Shown here: positions 34,628-43,511 of the stretch, one piece after another
Layout of the letters: every line of letters begins with the position of its first letter
Position numbering within the stretch: position 1 is the first letter of the stretch
Origin: Pelagimonas varians
GTDB taxonomy: Bacteria; Pseudomonadota; Alphaproteobacteria; Rhodobacterales; Rhodobacteraceae
Direction: 5' to 3'
Assembly (NCBI RefSeq): GCF_003208435.1
Contig: NZ_QKMF01000015.1
Span: forward strand, 1 to 64,000
Length of the DNA stretch: 64,000 nucleotides
The notes under the pieces: generated by a model
What the model was told of the DNA's origin: nothing
Database searches by the model: none
Seen by the model: the letters and a program-made list of their open reading frames with translations, nothing else
Program-made: the position numbers and the translations under genes

Positions 34628-35275
34628 CTATTTTGCAGGCTGAAACTGCGCGAGCAGACGAGCCGCTTCATCGCGAGGTGCGGCAAGCAGATCGCGGTCT
34701 TCGCCGGGGTGGAAGCGGGCGCGGAGGGCTGTCGACATCGGTTTTGGCTGGTGGATGTGTACCTGAGGACCGGTTTTGGCAGTCTCGGCAGACCAGGTGC
34801 GGGCAAGCGCCATCTGAGCGGTCTTGGTGGTGCCATAGTGGCCGTAGTATGGCTCTCCGCCGTGTGGATCGTCAAAGAAAAGCGCCTGTCCGTCTGTCCC
34901 CAAGAGAGGGGCAACAAATGGGATCATGTGCGCCATAGCATCGACATTGATCGACAGCGATTTTTGCCAATCCTTTTTGTCCATATGCGCGGCCGGGGTT
35001 AAAGGCGCCGCATGAATAGCGGTATGTGCCCAAAGACCGACTTTGCCCCAGCGATCAAAGATCGAGCGACACAAATGTGCCATGGCATCGCGATTGGTGA
35101 TATCCATCGGCGCAAGGGTTGCTTCGCCGCCCTTTGCCTTGATGCGATCATCTAGATCTTCGAGCCCGCCCACAGTGCGGGCAACGGCTACTATGTGAAA
35201 GTCCGGGGCGAGGGCTTCGGCAAGGGCGAAACCCAACCCACGCGAAGCTCCGGTTATAAGGGCGATCTGTGTCAT
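34628..35275 (-). CDS. SDR family protein with incomplete catalytic set
   Basis: The 215-residue protein has a clear NAD(P)-binding start (IALITGASRGLGFALAEALA). Y147-xxx-K151 is present (YYGHYGTTKTAQ), but the usual NAG motif reads AHTA (83-86) and the catalytic Ser region reads ALFFDDP, without a Ser. Activity is therefore doubtful or atypical. Closely similar short SDRs occur in Rhodobacterales. It is transcribed alone; 229 bases separate it from surE. Confidence 0.78.
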   Translation of the reverse strand: MTQIALITGASRGLGFALAEALAPDFHIVAVARTVGGLEDLDDRIKAKGGEATLAPMDITNRDAMAHLCRSIFDRWGKVGLWAHTAIHAAPLTPAAHMDKKDWQKSLSINVDAMAHMIPFVAPLLGTDGQALFFDDPHGGEPYYGHYGTTKTAQMALARTWSAETAKTGPQVHIHQPKPMSTALRARFHPGEDRDLLAAPRDEAARLLAQFQPAK

Positions 35276-35438
35276 ACAGGTGATGTGTCGCGCTTTGATC
35301 AAAAGGTCAAGGCGGCGGTATTGTCGCAATCTTGGTTTTGCAAAGCAGACGGTGCCCCGAATTTGCAAGTTTAGCAGCCTGAAAGGGCGCTAACATAGGT
35401 CTGAAGGCCTGTCGCCTTCTTGACAGTTCAGCGGGGGG

Positions 35439-35454
35439 ACCGCATGAAAGCGGT
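35439..35454. promoter_or_regulatory. Small dyad upstream of bioY
   Basis: ACCGC and GCGGT pair around ATGAAA about 30 bases before the bioY start. It does not resemble the BioR box (TTATCTATAA type), which I could not find here. Its role is unknown. Confidence 0.3.
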
Positions 35455-35484
35455 GTCTTACACATCAAAGAAAAGGGGACGCGC

Positions 35485-36075
35485 ATGTCTAGCCTTTCTC
35501 AATCCGTTCTTGGCCAACAGTCTGCACTAAAGCAGGCTGGCCTTGTTCTGGGTGCATCGCTCGTAATCGCCGTTGCAGCGCAGATCAGCGTTCCAATGTT
35601 TCCGGTTCCGATGACATTGCAAATGCTGGCCATCTTGTTGGTCGGTTTCACACTTGGTGCCCGTTTGGGGACCGCCGCATTGATTACCTATCTTGCCGAA
35701 GGCGCGATGGGTCTACCGGTTTTCGCAAATGGCGGCAATGGCGCGGCGCTATTCGGCCCGACCGCAGGGTTCTTGATCGGTTTCGTTGGCGTAGCCTTTT
35801 TGGCAGGTCTGGCGGCTGATCGCGGCATCGCCAAGGGGTTCGTATCGACCGCTCTGGTTGCGCTTGCTGTATCGGCTTTGCTGTATGTTCCGGGCGTCGC
35901 CTGGCCGATGGCTGTCGCTCAAATCTCCGGTGTTGAAGCCAGCTGGGTCGGCAATGATTTCGGCGCTTACTACTGGGCGTACTTCATGAAGCCATTCTTG
36001 ATCGGCGATGCAGTGAAATCTGTTCTGGCTGCTTTGATTATGGCCGGTGGTTGGAGCGTCTTTTCGAAGCGCTAA
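35485..36075 (+). CDS. bioY: Biotin transporter substrate-binding subunit BioY
   Basis: A 196-residue membrane protein with six helices and the BioY pattern: VAAQISVPMFPVPMTLQMLA, LGTAALITYLAEGAMGLPVF, LFGPTAGFLIGF and a late YYWAYFMKPFLIGDAVKSVL. It is the S component of an ECF biotin importer; it can work alone or with BioM/BioN, which are not adjacent. ATG 35485 follows AAAAGGGGACGCGC. A strong terminator follows at 36100-36131. Confidence 0.93.
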   Translation: MSSLSQSVLGQQSALKQAGLVLGASLVIAVAAQISVPMFPVPMTLQMLAILLVGFTLGARLGTAALITYLAEGAMGLPVFANGGNGAALFGPTAGFLIGFVGVAFLAGLAADRGIAKGFVSTALVALAVSALLYVPGVAWPMAVAQISGVEASWVGNDFGAYYWAYFMKPFLIGDAVKSVLAALIMAGGWSVFSKR

Positions 36076-36099
36076 AATCTGAAGAATGCTAAAGATCTG

Positions 36100-36131
36100 A
36101 ACGCCGTCCTGATTTGGGGCGGCGTTTTTTT
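36100..36131 (+). terminator. Intrinsic terminator of bioY
   Basis: AACGCCGTCC (36100-36109) pairs with GGGGCGGCGTT (36116-36126) and is followed by a run of seven T. Confidence 0.88.
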
Positions 36132-36165
36132 GTTGTGTGAGAGTAGCTTCGCCGGCGGTGTAGAC

Positions 36166-36213
36166 GGGGGCCAGCCCCCGAACCCCCGGGATATTGGAAG
36201 ACAGAAGAAACGA
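36166..36213 (+). repeat. Dispersed palindromic element, copy B
   Basis: GGGGGC-CA-GCCCCC (36166-36179) is followed by CCCCCGGGATATTGGAAGAC and AGAAGAAACG. It lies between the 3' ends of bioY and the DUF1284 gene, so unlike copy A it cannot supply a ribosome binding site to an annotated rightward gene. Confidence 0.75.
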
Positions 36214-36217
36214 GGCG

Positions 36218-36649
36218 TCAGCCTTCGTCTTTGTCATGCAGGCGTTTTAGGGCGGCTTCGCACAGGCCATAGTCTAGCCATTGGCACCCGGCACAGACGG
36301 TTGAGAGTGCGCCGGGGGGGACGTTGGCTTTGATGCGGGTCAGGGCTTCGCCCCATGTAAGGGTTTCATAAGGTTTGAGGTGCAGCGCTGCCGCATGTGA
36401 CCGGTCAAGCGTTGCGATGGCGCTTTGGTTCGTGCACAGGCGACCCTGACGTTTGGGGCAGGGGGCGCAGATATCATCTGTATAGCCGGTCAATTTGATC
36501 AAGGTGTCACGGCCCTTGGGGGCGCGCAGCCGGTCTTCGACGATGTTGCGCATATTGGCTGTAAAGGCGTCGGAGTAGCCTTTGCCTTGAAATCCAAGTG
36601 AACACAAAAAGTGATGGGGTCTAAACCGGAGGGCGGGGGCGTTGGACAT
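36218..36649 (-). CDS. DUF1284 domain-containing protein (likely metal or Fe-S binding)
   Basis: This 143-residue protein has the DUF1284 start RFRPHHFLCSLGFQGKGYSD and cysteines in a ferredoxin-like set (DICAPCPKRQGRLC, then STVCAGCQWLDYGLC). The family is thought to bind iron-sulfur clusters, but no role is proven. It starts 1 base after the DUF2199 gene ends, so the two form an operon. Confidence 0.85.
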   Translation of the reverse strand: MSNAPALRFRPHHFLCSLGFQGKGYSDAFTANMRNIVEDRLRAPKGRDTLIKLTGYTDDICAPCPKRQGRLCTNQSAIATLDRSHAAALHLKPYETLTWGEALTRIKANVPPGALSTVCAGCQWLDYGLCEAALKRLHDKDEG

Positions 36650-36650
36650 C

Positions 36651-37208
36651 TTAGTCTCGGGTCAAATGCGGCCGGATGTCCTGACCCGCGGCGGCATAAA
36701 TATCCAATAGCTGGTCAAACGATATGCCGCTTGTTTGCGCTTCGGCCAATGAACCGGCTGCCGCGGAAAGAGCCGGGCACTGGTTCGGGTCCTTTTGTTG
36801 CAGTGTGACGGGGAGTTGTTCTGCGTCCTCAAAGAGCGGGAGGACGTTGGCCAAAAGACCTTCTGATTGCGGGAATTCTTTGTCGTCAAGGCAGGTCAGG
36901 TATAATTGGAAAACCTCGCCGGATACTTCTGCCCAGGGACCAAACGACAGGCTGTCATCTGCGCCTTTGACGGGCAAGGCCAACACGCAGCGCAGAAAGT
37001 ACCGGCCGTCGAAGCGGCAAAGATCTGTCGCCATTTTGTCATCGCCAACGATCAGGGTTTCGCCGCCATCACGCTGTCCATGGGGCCAGCCCTCTGGATG
37101 TTCATAGCCAAGATCAAAAATGCCGTTAAACGTTTGCCCGCAGCAAGGGCAGGCCCGCGTTTCATCGTTGAAGCGCCGCCAGCGGCTGTCTAGGGCAAGA
37201 AGGGTCAT
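36651..37208 (-). CDS. DUF2199 domain-containing protein
   Basis: A 185-residue protein starting MTLLALDSRWRRFNDETRAC with a CPCCG zinc-ribbon-like motif (residues about 20-24) and the DUF2199 features DLCRFDGRYFLRCVLALPV, WAEVSGEVFQLYL and a late PLTLQ-like QLPVTLQQKDPNQC. The family has no known function. ATG 37208 fits the conserved start. It leads the DUF1284 gene. Confidence 0.85.
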   Translation of the reverse strand: MTLLALDSRWRRFNDETRACPCCGQTFNGIFDLGYEHPEGWPHGQRDGGETLIVGDDKMATDLCRFDGRYFLRCVLALPVKGADDSLSFGPWAEVSGEVFQLYLTCLDDKEFPQSEGLLANVLPLFEDAEQLPVTLQQKDPNQCPALSAAAGSLAEAQTSGISFDQLLDIYAAAGQDIRPHLTRD

Positions 37209-37312
37209 GATATGGCCTGTCCGTTTTGCTAAAACAGTCCCACTGTTATTCAGTACCGGCCAGAGACAGAATGAAGATCCAATTCCGCCCCTAGCCATTT
37301 GGGGGTTGTAGG

Positions 37313-38803
37313 CTATTCAGCCGCCTTCATTTGAAAGCCCTTTTTAATCATGTCTGCCGGCGTGACCGGATATTCACCCGAGAAGCAAGCATCGCAGTAT
37401 TGCGGGCAGTTGGATTTGCGTCCCTCTGCTTCGCCAACGGCGCGATACAAGCCATCCAGTGAAATGAACTTAAGGCTATCAACCGACAGGTGCTTGCGCA
37501 TCTCTTCTTCGGTCATTGTTGCGGCCAGCAGCTTTTCACGCTCGGGGGTGTCGACACCGTAGAAACAGGGCCAAGCCGTGGGCGGAGAAGCAATTCGGAA
37601 GTGGACTTCGGCTGCGCCAGCATCAAGGATCATTTCCTTGATTTTGCGCGATGTGGTGCCGCGTACAACGGAATCATCGACCAAAATCACGCGCTTTCCG
37701 CGGATCAACGCGCGGTTGACGTTCAGCTTTAGGCGGACACCCATGTTCCGAATATGCTCGGACGGCTCGATGAACGTGCGGCCCATGTATTGGTTGCGGA
37801 TGATGCCCATGCCAAAGGGGATGCCACTTTCATGGGCAAAACCGATGGCAGCGGGTGTGCCGCTGTCTGGAACAGGGCAGACCAAATCAGCGTCGACCGG
37901 GTTTTCACGGGCCAATTCAACACCAATCTGGCGGCGCGTTTCATAGACGGATTTGCTGCCGATGAGGCTGTCGGGGCGTGAGAAATAGACATGTTCAAAG
38001 ATGCAGAATTTCGAAGGCTGCGGTCGGAAAGGCTGGTGGCTTTGCACCCCCTCATCGGCGGTAATTACCACCATTTCGCCTGGCTCGATCTCTCGGACAT
38101 ATTCTGCCCCGATGATATCAAGCGCGCAGGTTTCCGAGGCAAGACACCAGCCATCTCCGACTTTGCCCAAAACCAGCGGGCGCACGCCCATCGGATCACG
38201 CACACCAATCAGCTTGGTGCGGGTCATGGCGACAATCGAAAACGCGCCTTCTACACGGCGCAGGGCATCTTCCATCCGTTCTGGGATATTGCGCTGCAAA
38301 GAGCGGGCCATCAAATGAATGATGCATTCACTATCAGACGAGCTTTGAAAGATAGAGCCGCGCTCAATCAGTTCGCGGCGTAGGGCGTCGGCATTGGTGA
38401 TATTGCCGTTGTGCGCTATTGCTGCGCCGCCCATGGAAAATTCACCAAAGAAAGGCTGCACATCACGGATGGCGGCCCCTTTGGATCCGGCGGTGGAGTA
38501 TCGCACATGACCAATACCGATTGGTCCGGGCAAGGTTTCCATCAACCGAGCGGATGTAAAATTATCCCGAACATACCCAAAGCGTCGCGCCGAGTTGAAG
38601 CCTTCGTCAGGATCGTGTGTCACGATCCCGCCGGCTTCTTGGCCGCGATGTTGAAGAGCGTGTAAACCGAGTGCCACAAAATTGGCAGCGTCAGTAACGC
38701 CAACAGCACCAAAGATGCCGCATTCTTCTTTGAGTTTGTCTCCGTCGCTGAGTGCAGCGTCGAAATCGAACGGGTGGGCGGGGGGCATTATACCGTCGGG
38801 CAA
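37313..38803 (-). CDS. purF: Amidophosphoribosyltransferase
   Basis: This enzyme makes 5-phosphoribosylamine from PRPP and glutamine, the first step of purine synthesis. The N-terminal Cys of KEECGIFGAVG (C23 or C28 depending on the start) becomes the glutaminase nucleophile after propeptide removal. The PRPP motif VILVDDSVVRGTTS and the late CPQYCDACFSGEYPV segment are present. Two starts compete: TTG 38803 with GGAG 6 bases upstream, and ATG 38788, which lacks a ribosome binding site. I list the longer form. The leftward cvpA gene lies upstream, separated by a terminator. Confidence 0.93.
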   Translation of the reverse strand: MPDGIMPPAHPFDFDAALSDGDKLKEECGIFGAVGVTDAANFVALGLHALQHRGQEAGGIVTHDPDEGFNSARRFGYVRDNFTSARLMETLPGPIGIGHVRYSTAGSKGAAIRDVQPFFGEFSMGGAAIAHNGNITNADALRRELIERGSIFQSSSDSECIIHLMARSLQRNIPERMEDALRRVEGAFSIVAMTRTKLIGVRDPMGVRPLVLGKVGDGWCLASETCALDIIGAEYVREIEPGEMVVITADEGVQSHQPFRPQPSKFCIFEHVYFSRPDSLIGSKSVYETRRQIGVELARENPVDADLVCPVPDSGTPAAIGFAHESGIPFGMGIIRNQYMGRTFIEPSEHIRNMGVRLKLNVNRALIRGKRVILVDDSVVRGTTSRKIKEMILDAGAAEVHFRIASPPTAWPCFYGVDTPEREKLLAATMTEEEMRKHLSVDSLKFISLDGLYRAVGEAEGRKSNCPQYCDACFSGEYPVTPADMIKKGFQMKAAE

Positions 38804-38972
38804 GGGCAGCTCCGAATCCTGTCGCGAGTGTTCGGCCCCGTCATAGGCGACCCGGGCGGCACTGTCACGAAAGGATCACAATACTTGGCATAAGAATGTG
38901 TCTTTTGTGCAGTTTTGATAATGTGCAGGTGATGCGCATTCGAACCTTGCTGCCCAATCGGGCCTCAAACAA

Positions 38973-39001
38973 AACGGCACCGCCCGATTGGGGGTGCCGT
39001 T
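38973..39001 (-). terminator. Intrinsic terminator downstream of cvpA
   Basis: AACGGCACC (38973-38981) pairs with GGTGCCGTT (38993-39001). On the minus strand a TTTTGTTTG run follows the stem. It would separate cvpA from purF, which are co-transcribed in E. coli. Confidence 0.85.
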
Positions 39002-39031
39002 AAACCTGTCTGGAAACGTGACTTTTGTGGG

Positions 39032-39604
39032 TCAGTTCGCAGCTTCGGCAGGTGCATCACATGCGCTGACCAAAGATTCATACTGAGCAGTGATCCAGCT
39101 CACGGCTTCTTCTGGGTTTTGTTCTTCGACTTTGTCAGTGAACTGGCTGAACACAGCAGCCGAACGCGAATCGTCAATCATCGGAATGTCTTGCGCGGTG
39201 ATCGCAACTTCGTAGACAAAAAACGCCACGGCCACCAAAATGATGCCTCGCGCCACGCCGAACAAGAATCCGAGCGCTTGATCGAGCCCGCCCAAAACGG
39301 ATTTTTGAACCAGTGAGGCAAAGAACGGATTGAACAGCGACAACACCACCAAGGCGACTGTCATAATGGCCGCAAAGGCCGCGATCAGGGACAAGATGCA
39401 ATTGTCGCCAAGGAAATTACCGATCACCGGCACCTCTTTAACCAAAGGCTGTACCTGACCGACAAACATAAAGGCCAACATGCCCGCGACGATCCATCCT
39501 CCGATGGCAAGAGTTTCGCGTACCAATCCGCGCGAATATGCCAAAAGCGCCGACAGCACGATAATCACTGCCACCACGCCATCTACGACTGTAAAGCCTT
39601 CCAT
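39032..39604 (-). CDS. cvpA: CvpA family membrane protein
   Basis: A 190-residue protein with four membrane helices and the CvpA start FTVVDGVVAVIIVLSALLAY followed by SRGLVRETLAIGGWIVA, then GGLDQALGFLFGVARGIILV. In E. coli CvpA is needed for colicin V production and envelope/purine-linked phenotypes; its molecular role is not settled. It follows radA by 24 bases and is probably co-transcribed with it. Confidence 0.92.
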   Translation of the reverse strand: MEGFTVVDGVVAVIIVLSALLAYSRGLVRETLAIGGWIVAGMLAFMFVGQVQPLVKEVPVIGNFLGDNCILSLIAAFAAIMTVALVVLSLFNPFFASLVQKSVLGGLDQALGFLFGVARGIILVAVAFFVYEVAITAQDIPMIDDSRSAAVFSQFTDKVEEQNPEEAVSWITAQYESLVSACDAPAEAAN

Positions 39605-39628
39605 CTGCCTGCCTCTTTCTGTTCGCGC

Positions 39629-40996
39629 TCATCCAGCGCCGAATACTTCGCCCACAAATGTGGTCAGATCCGACATCCGGGTTAATTTCATGCCCCCCTT
39701 AGAAGAGGCTTTGCCCCCCGAAGGGAGTATGGCCGTGCTGAAACCAAGTTTTTGCGCTTCTTTCAACCGGTTTTCCATCTGTCCGACCGGACGTAGGGCC
39801 CCTGATAGGCTGATTTCACCAAAAACGACAGTTTCGGCGGGCAGGCTGATGTCTTCGCGGGCGGAAAGTAGCGCAGCGGCCACAGCCAAATCGGCCGCAG
39901 GTTCCGTCACACGCATTCCGCCAGCCACATTCAGGTAAACATCAAGCCCTGCAAAAGGGATGCCGCAACGCGATTCGAGCACAGCCATGATCATTGCCAG
40001 ACGTGACCCATCCCACCCCACAACCGAGCGGCGTGGCTGGCTGTGCGGCGACGGGGATACCAACGCTTGGAATTCCACCATCACCGGCCGTGTGCCTTCG
40101 ATGCCTGAGAAAACCGCCGATCCCGGTGCAGGTTCACCGCGCTCGGACAAAAACAGGGCTGACGGGTTGGACACTTCGGCCAGACCCGCGCCGGTCATTT
40201 CAAACACTCCGATTTCATCAGCGGGTCCGAAACGGTTTTTGACGCTGCGCAGGATGCGGAACTGATGGCCGCGTTCGCCTTCGAAATAGAGCACCGTGTC
40301 GACCATGTGTTCGACCACACGCGGCCCGGCAATTTGCCCGTCTTTGGTGACATGGCCAACCAAGATCACGGCGCTGCCGCGGCTCTTGGCAAAGGTGGTC
40401 AATTCATGTGCAGCGGCCCGGACCTGCGATACAGACCCCGGCGCACTATCGACAGTGTCGGACCACATGGTTTGGATCGAATCGATGATAGCGAGGTCGG
40501 GTTCTTCTTCGTCCAGCGTTGTCAGAATGTCGCGCAGGCTTGTTTCAGTGGCCAATCTCACCGGCGCGTCGGTCAGGTCCAGACGCTGGGCGCGCATGCG
40601 AATTTGCGCGCTGGCTTCTTCGCCAGAGATATAGATGACCTTGAGTCCTGTGCGGGCAAAGGCCGCTGCCGCCTGTAGCAGCAGGGTTGATTTGCCGATG
40701 CCGGGATCGCCGCCAACCAATACCGCGCTGGCTGGCACAAGGCCGCCGCCCAAGACGCGGTCAAGCTCGTCCAGTTTGGAGGCTGTGCGCGGCGGCGGTG
40801 CTTCCTTGGTCGACAAATCGGTCAATGGAATTTTGCGCCCTCGAACCGCCCCCAAAGACTTTTTGGATGGCCCTTGGCTGAGCGGTTTTTCTTCGATGAT
40901 GGTGTTCCATTCGCTGCATGCATCGCAACGGCCCGACCATTTGGTGCTGGAGGCACCGCAAGATTGGCACACGAAGGTGGTCACTGGTTTGGCCAT
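39629..40996 (-). CDS. radA: DNA repair protein RadA
   Basis: The 455-residue RecA-like helicase aids branch migration in recombination. Its zinc finger is C10-x2-C13 ... C24-x2-C27, Walker A is GGDPGIGKSTLLLQ, the RadA-specific motif is KNRFG (SVKNRFGPADEIG), and a Lon-like C-terminal domain spans about residues 290-440. Length and motifs are complete. Confidence 0.96.
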   Translation of the reverse strand: MAKPVTTFVCQSCGASSTKWSGRCDACSEWNTIIEEKPLSQGPSKKSLGAVRGRKIPLTDLSTKEAPPPRTASKLDELDRVLGGGLVPASAVLVGGDPGIGKSTLLLQAAAAFARTGLKVIYISGEEASAQIRMRAQRLDLTDAPVRLATETSLRDILTTLDEEEPDLAIIDSIQTMWSDTVDSAPGSVSQVRAAAHELTTFAKSRGSAVILVGHVTKDGQIAGPRVVEHMVDTVLYFEGERGHQFRILRSVKNRFGPADEIGVFEMTGAGLAEVSNPSALFLSERGEPAPGSAVFSGIEGTRPVMVEFQALVSPSPHSQPRRSVVGWDGSRLAMIMAVLESRCGIPFAGLDVYLNVAGGMRVTEPAADLAVAAALLSAREDISLPAETVVFGEISLSGALRPVGQMENRLKEAQKLGFSTAILPSGGKASSKGGMKLTRMSDLTTFVGEVFGAG

Positions 40997-41097
40997 AAGG
41001 TTTCCTGTCTCGCAGCTGATCTTGGGCGGGCAGGGCGGTTATGCCCCAAAGCCGGAGCCGCGCCAATGGGTGGGGGAGATAGATCGGTGGTTTCTGT

Positions 41098-41541
41098 TCA
41101 GGGGGCAGCTGAAAGCGTTTTCTTTCTGGATTCGGCTGCGCCAAACATCACAGACCCGAGGATACAAGCGGTGAACAAATACAGGCCCCATGCCGTCTCT
41201 ATTGTGCCTAAGCCCATACCTTTGGACAAGGTTATGTAGAGCGCGACCAAGAATATGTCAGCCATCGCGAATTTGCCCAATAGGTTCAAGGTTGGCATTG
41301 TTTTGCGGTCAAGCAACCCGAATTGCACCAGTGCCAAACCCATGGTTTTCAGCATCGGGGCAAAGAGTGCAAACATTGTGACAACAAGGGCCAAAAACAC
41401 ATCTGCATCCCACAAGGACTGCAGCCCGGATACCACACTGATTTCCGTCAGGCCAAAGAACGGCAATATCCCGGCCCGCAAAAGCGGCGCGAACCAGGAA
41501 ATCGGGTAAAGGATGAGCAAAGCAAGATTAAACCAACGCAT
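41098..41541 (-). CDS. PqiA-domain (paraquat-inducible protein A-like) membrane protein
   Basis: This 147-residue protein has four membrane helices. The pattern LYPISWFAPLLRAGILPFFG, SVVSGLQSLWDADVFLALVV, FALFAPMLKT and LGKFAMADIFLVALYITL matches one half of PqiA/LetA proteins. It lies just downstream of the Mla-like genes, and LetA/PqiA proteins also work in lipid transport, so the context is consistent. GTG 41550 would add three residues; neither start has a strong ribosome binding site. Confidence 0.8.
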   Translation of the reverse strand: MRWFNLALLILYPISWFAPLLRAGILPFFGLTEISVVSGLQSLWDADVFLALVVTMFALFAPMLKTMGLALVQFGLLDRKTMPTLNLLGKFAMADIFLVALYITLSKGMGLGTIETAWGLYLFTACILGSVMFGAAESRKKTLSAAP

Positions 41542-41588
41542 GACAGCCACTTAGGAAGTAACACCGCGATGTTCCAGCCTTGTGCCGG

Positions 41589-41972
41589 TTATTTGGTCCA
41601 CCACCAGAGGCCCAGCAAGGTTAGCAAAAGCACAAAATGGACAAGGTCGAGCCAGCGCCAACGGGCGCGCGGCGTCAGTGAACTGACCAAAAACATCACG
41701 GATGGCACCAAAAGCGCCGCCATTCCGCCGCCTTCGGCCATTGCTTGTGCGGCTGCCACGTAGAGGGGACCGCTTGCAATGCCAACCGCAGGCGCAAAAA
41801 CTGTGGCCACGCCGCCCGCCGCTAATAGAAACGCAGCAAGCGCTGGCCAAAGGGAAATCCCGCGCCCGCCGATCACCCGAAGCAATGCGATTATGACAAG
41901 CGCTTCGAGAAAGATGAATTTCTTGTAGAATATGAAGGCCAGCAGCACCGGGTTTGGCTCAAAGAAAGTCAT
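41589..41972 (-). CDS. Membrane protein of unknown function
   Basis: The 127-residue protein has about four hydrophobic segments (for example SLWPALAAFLLAAGGVATVF and LDLVHFVLLLTLLGLWWWTK). No known family is recognised. It begins 13 bases after the MlaF-like ATPase gene and precedes the PqiA-like gene, so it is probably in the same operon. ATG 41972 starts MTFFEPNPVLLAFIF; an ATG at 42002 would overlap mlaF. Confidence 0.65.
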   Translation of the reverse strand: MTFFEPNPVLLAFIFYKKFIFLEALVIIALLRVIGGRGISLWPALAAFLLAAGGVATVFAPAVGIASGPLYVAAAQAMAEGGGMAALLVPSVMFLVSSLTPRARWRWLDLVHFVLLLTLLGLWWWTK

Positions 41973-41985
41973 GCAGCGGCCCCTT

Positions 41986-42732
41986 CTATCTGACCGATTC
42001 AATGGGGCCGGTGGCGCGGCCCGAAATGAATTGGTCTACAAATGGATCACCGCTTTGGTCAAGGTCGCGGACGGGTCCTGTCCATTGGATCACCCCATCA
42101 TGCAGCATCGCAACGTGGTCCGCGATTGCGCGGACACTGGTCATGTCATGGGTGATGGTCATCGCAGTCGCGCCCATTTCGTCAACGATTTCGCGGATCA
42201 ATTCATTGATGACACCGGCCATGATCGGATCCAATCCGGTGGTTGGTTCGTCGAAAAAGATGATCTCGGGTTCGGCGGCAATGGCACGGGCAAGGCCGAC
42301 GCGCTTTTGCATGCCGCCCGAAAGTTCGGCAGGAAACCGGTCAGCCACATCGGGCTTCAATCCAACGCGGCGCAGTTTTTCGATGGCGATTTCGCGGGCC
42401 TCTGCGACAGGGCGTTTGAGCGATCCGCGCAGCAAACGAAAGGCGACGTTTTGCCAGACGGTTAGGCTGTCAAAAAGGGCCCCGCCTTGAAACAACATGC
42501 CAAAACGCGCCAGAAACGCATCGCGGTCGCCGGTTGTGACGTCCTTGCCGTCTAAGGTGATGACACCGGCATCCGGTCGGACCAAACCCAGTACAGATTT
42601 GAGCAACACGGATTTCCCCGTCCCAGATCCACCGATGATCACCATCGACGTACCCTTGGGGATGCTTAGGTTTACACCGCGCAATACGTGGTTGTCTCCA
42701 AAGGCTTTTTCAACTGAGATAAGCTCGATCAT
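41986..42732 (-). CDS. MlaF-like ABC transporter ATP-binding protein
   Basis: The 248-residue ATPase has Walker A GGSGTGKSVLLKSV, signature LSGGMQKRVGLARAIA and Walker B EIIFFDEPTTGLDPI. The ELSGGMQKR and VINELIREIVDEMGATAMT stretches are typical of MlaF, which powers phospholipid movement between the two membranes. It overlaps the MlaE-like permease by 4 bases (ATGA). Confidence 0.9.
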   Translation of the reverse strand: MIELISVEKAFGDNHVLRGVNLSIPKGTSMVIIGGSGTGKSVLLKSVLGLVRPDAGVITLDGKDVTTGDRDAFLARFGMLFQGGALFDSLTVWQNVAFRLLRGSLKRPVAEAREIAIEKLRRVGLKPDVADRFPAELSGGMQKRVGLARAIAAEPEIIFFDEPTTGLDPIMAGVINELIREIVDEMGATAMTITHDMTSVRAIADHVAMLHDGVIQWTGPVRDLDQSGDPFVDQFISGRATGPIESVR

Positions 42733-43511
42733 AGTGAGAAAAATGCCCCGGTCAGTAGGAAGTTCGCAGCAAGGATCAGCACCGCTGCCGCCTCGACAGA
42801 GCCTTTGGTCGCTTTGCCGACACCCTGTGCGCCGCGGCCAGAATTCATACCGAAATAACATCCCATCAAGGCTGCAATGCCGCCAAAAATACACCCCTTG
42901 GTCAGCGATGAAACAATGTCCAGCAGCTCAAGAAAATCGACCGTGTTTTTGAGATAGGTCGCGGGGTTGAACCCCAGCGATCCGGTCGCCACCACCCAGC
43001 CGCCGAAAATACCAATCACGTCGCCTACGGCCACCAGCAAGGGCACAACAATCAAACCGGCCAAGACGCGCGGGGCAACAAGGTATTTCATCGGGTTGGT
43101 CGACAAGGTGACAAGGGCGTCGATCTGCTCGGTCACCTTCATCGTTGCGATTTCCGCCGCGATCGAGGATGTCACCCGCGCGGCGATCATCAAGCCCACC
43201 AAAACCGGCCCCAGTTCGCGTACCATGCCGATGGCAACAATCTGTGGCACCACGGCTTCGGCGTTAAACCGTGCGCCGCCAGCATAGATTTGCAGTGCCA
43301 AGGCACCGCCGGTAAAAATCGCTGTCAGGCCGACAACAGGCAGGGACAGCCAGCCGATGTTCAGCAGAGCCAGCGCAAATTCGCGGCCATAAAATGGCGG
43401 GCGGACCATGTGGCCGATGGCTTGAAATGCGAACAAAGCGACACGGCCAATCGCCGCCAGAGTTTGCAACGTTGCACGTCCTAAGGCTCCGAGGGGGGAC
43501 AAAAGGATCAT
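42729..43511 (-). CDS. MlaE-like permease (outer membrane lipid asymmetry system)
   Basis: The 260-residue membrane protein has the MlaE motif set: [56 protein letters not shown] and a late [19 protein letters not shown]. It overlaps alr by 4 bases at its start (ATGA) and the ATPase gene by 4 at its end. The substrate-binding partners MlaD, MlaC and MlaB are not adjacent. The start at 43511 is chosen because of the overlap. Confidence 0.9.
   Translation of the reverse strand: MILLSPLGALGRATLQTLAAIGRVALFAFQAIGHMVRPPFYGREFALALLNIGWLSLPVVGLTAIFTGGALALQIYAGGARFNAEAVVPQIVAIGMVRELGPVLVGLMIAARVTSSIAAEIATMKVTEQIDALVTLSTNPMKYLVAPRVLAGLIVVPLLVAVGDVIGIFGGWVVATGSLGFNPATYLKNTVDFLELLDIVSSLTKGCIFGGIAALMGCYFGMNSGRGAQGVGKATKGSVEAAAVLILAANFLLTGAFFSL

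Noticed and set aside
35276-35484. BioR operator upstream of bioY
   Set aside because: No TTATCTATAA-like sequence was found; only an unrelated small dyad is present.
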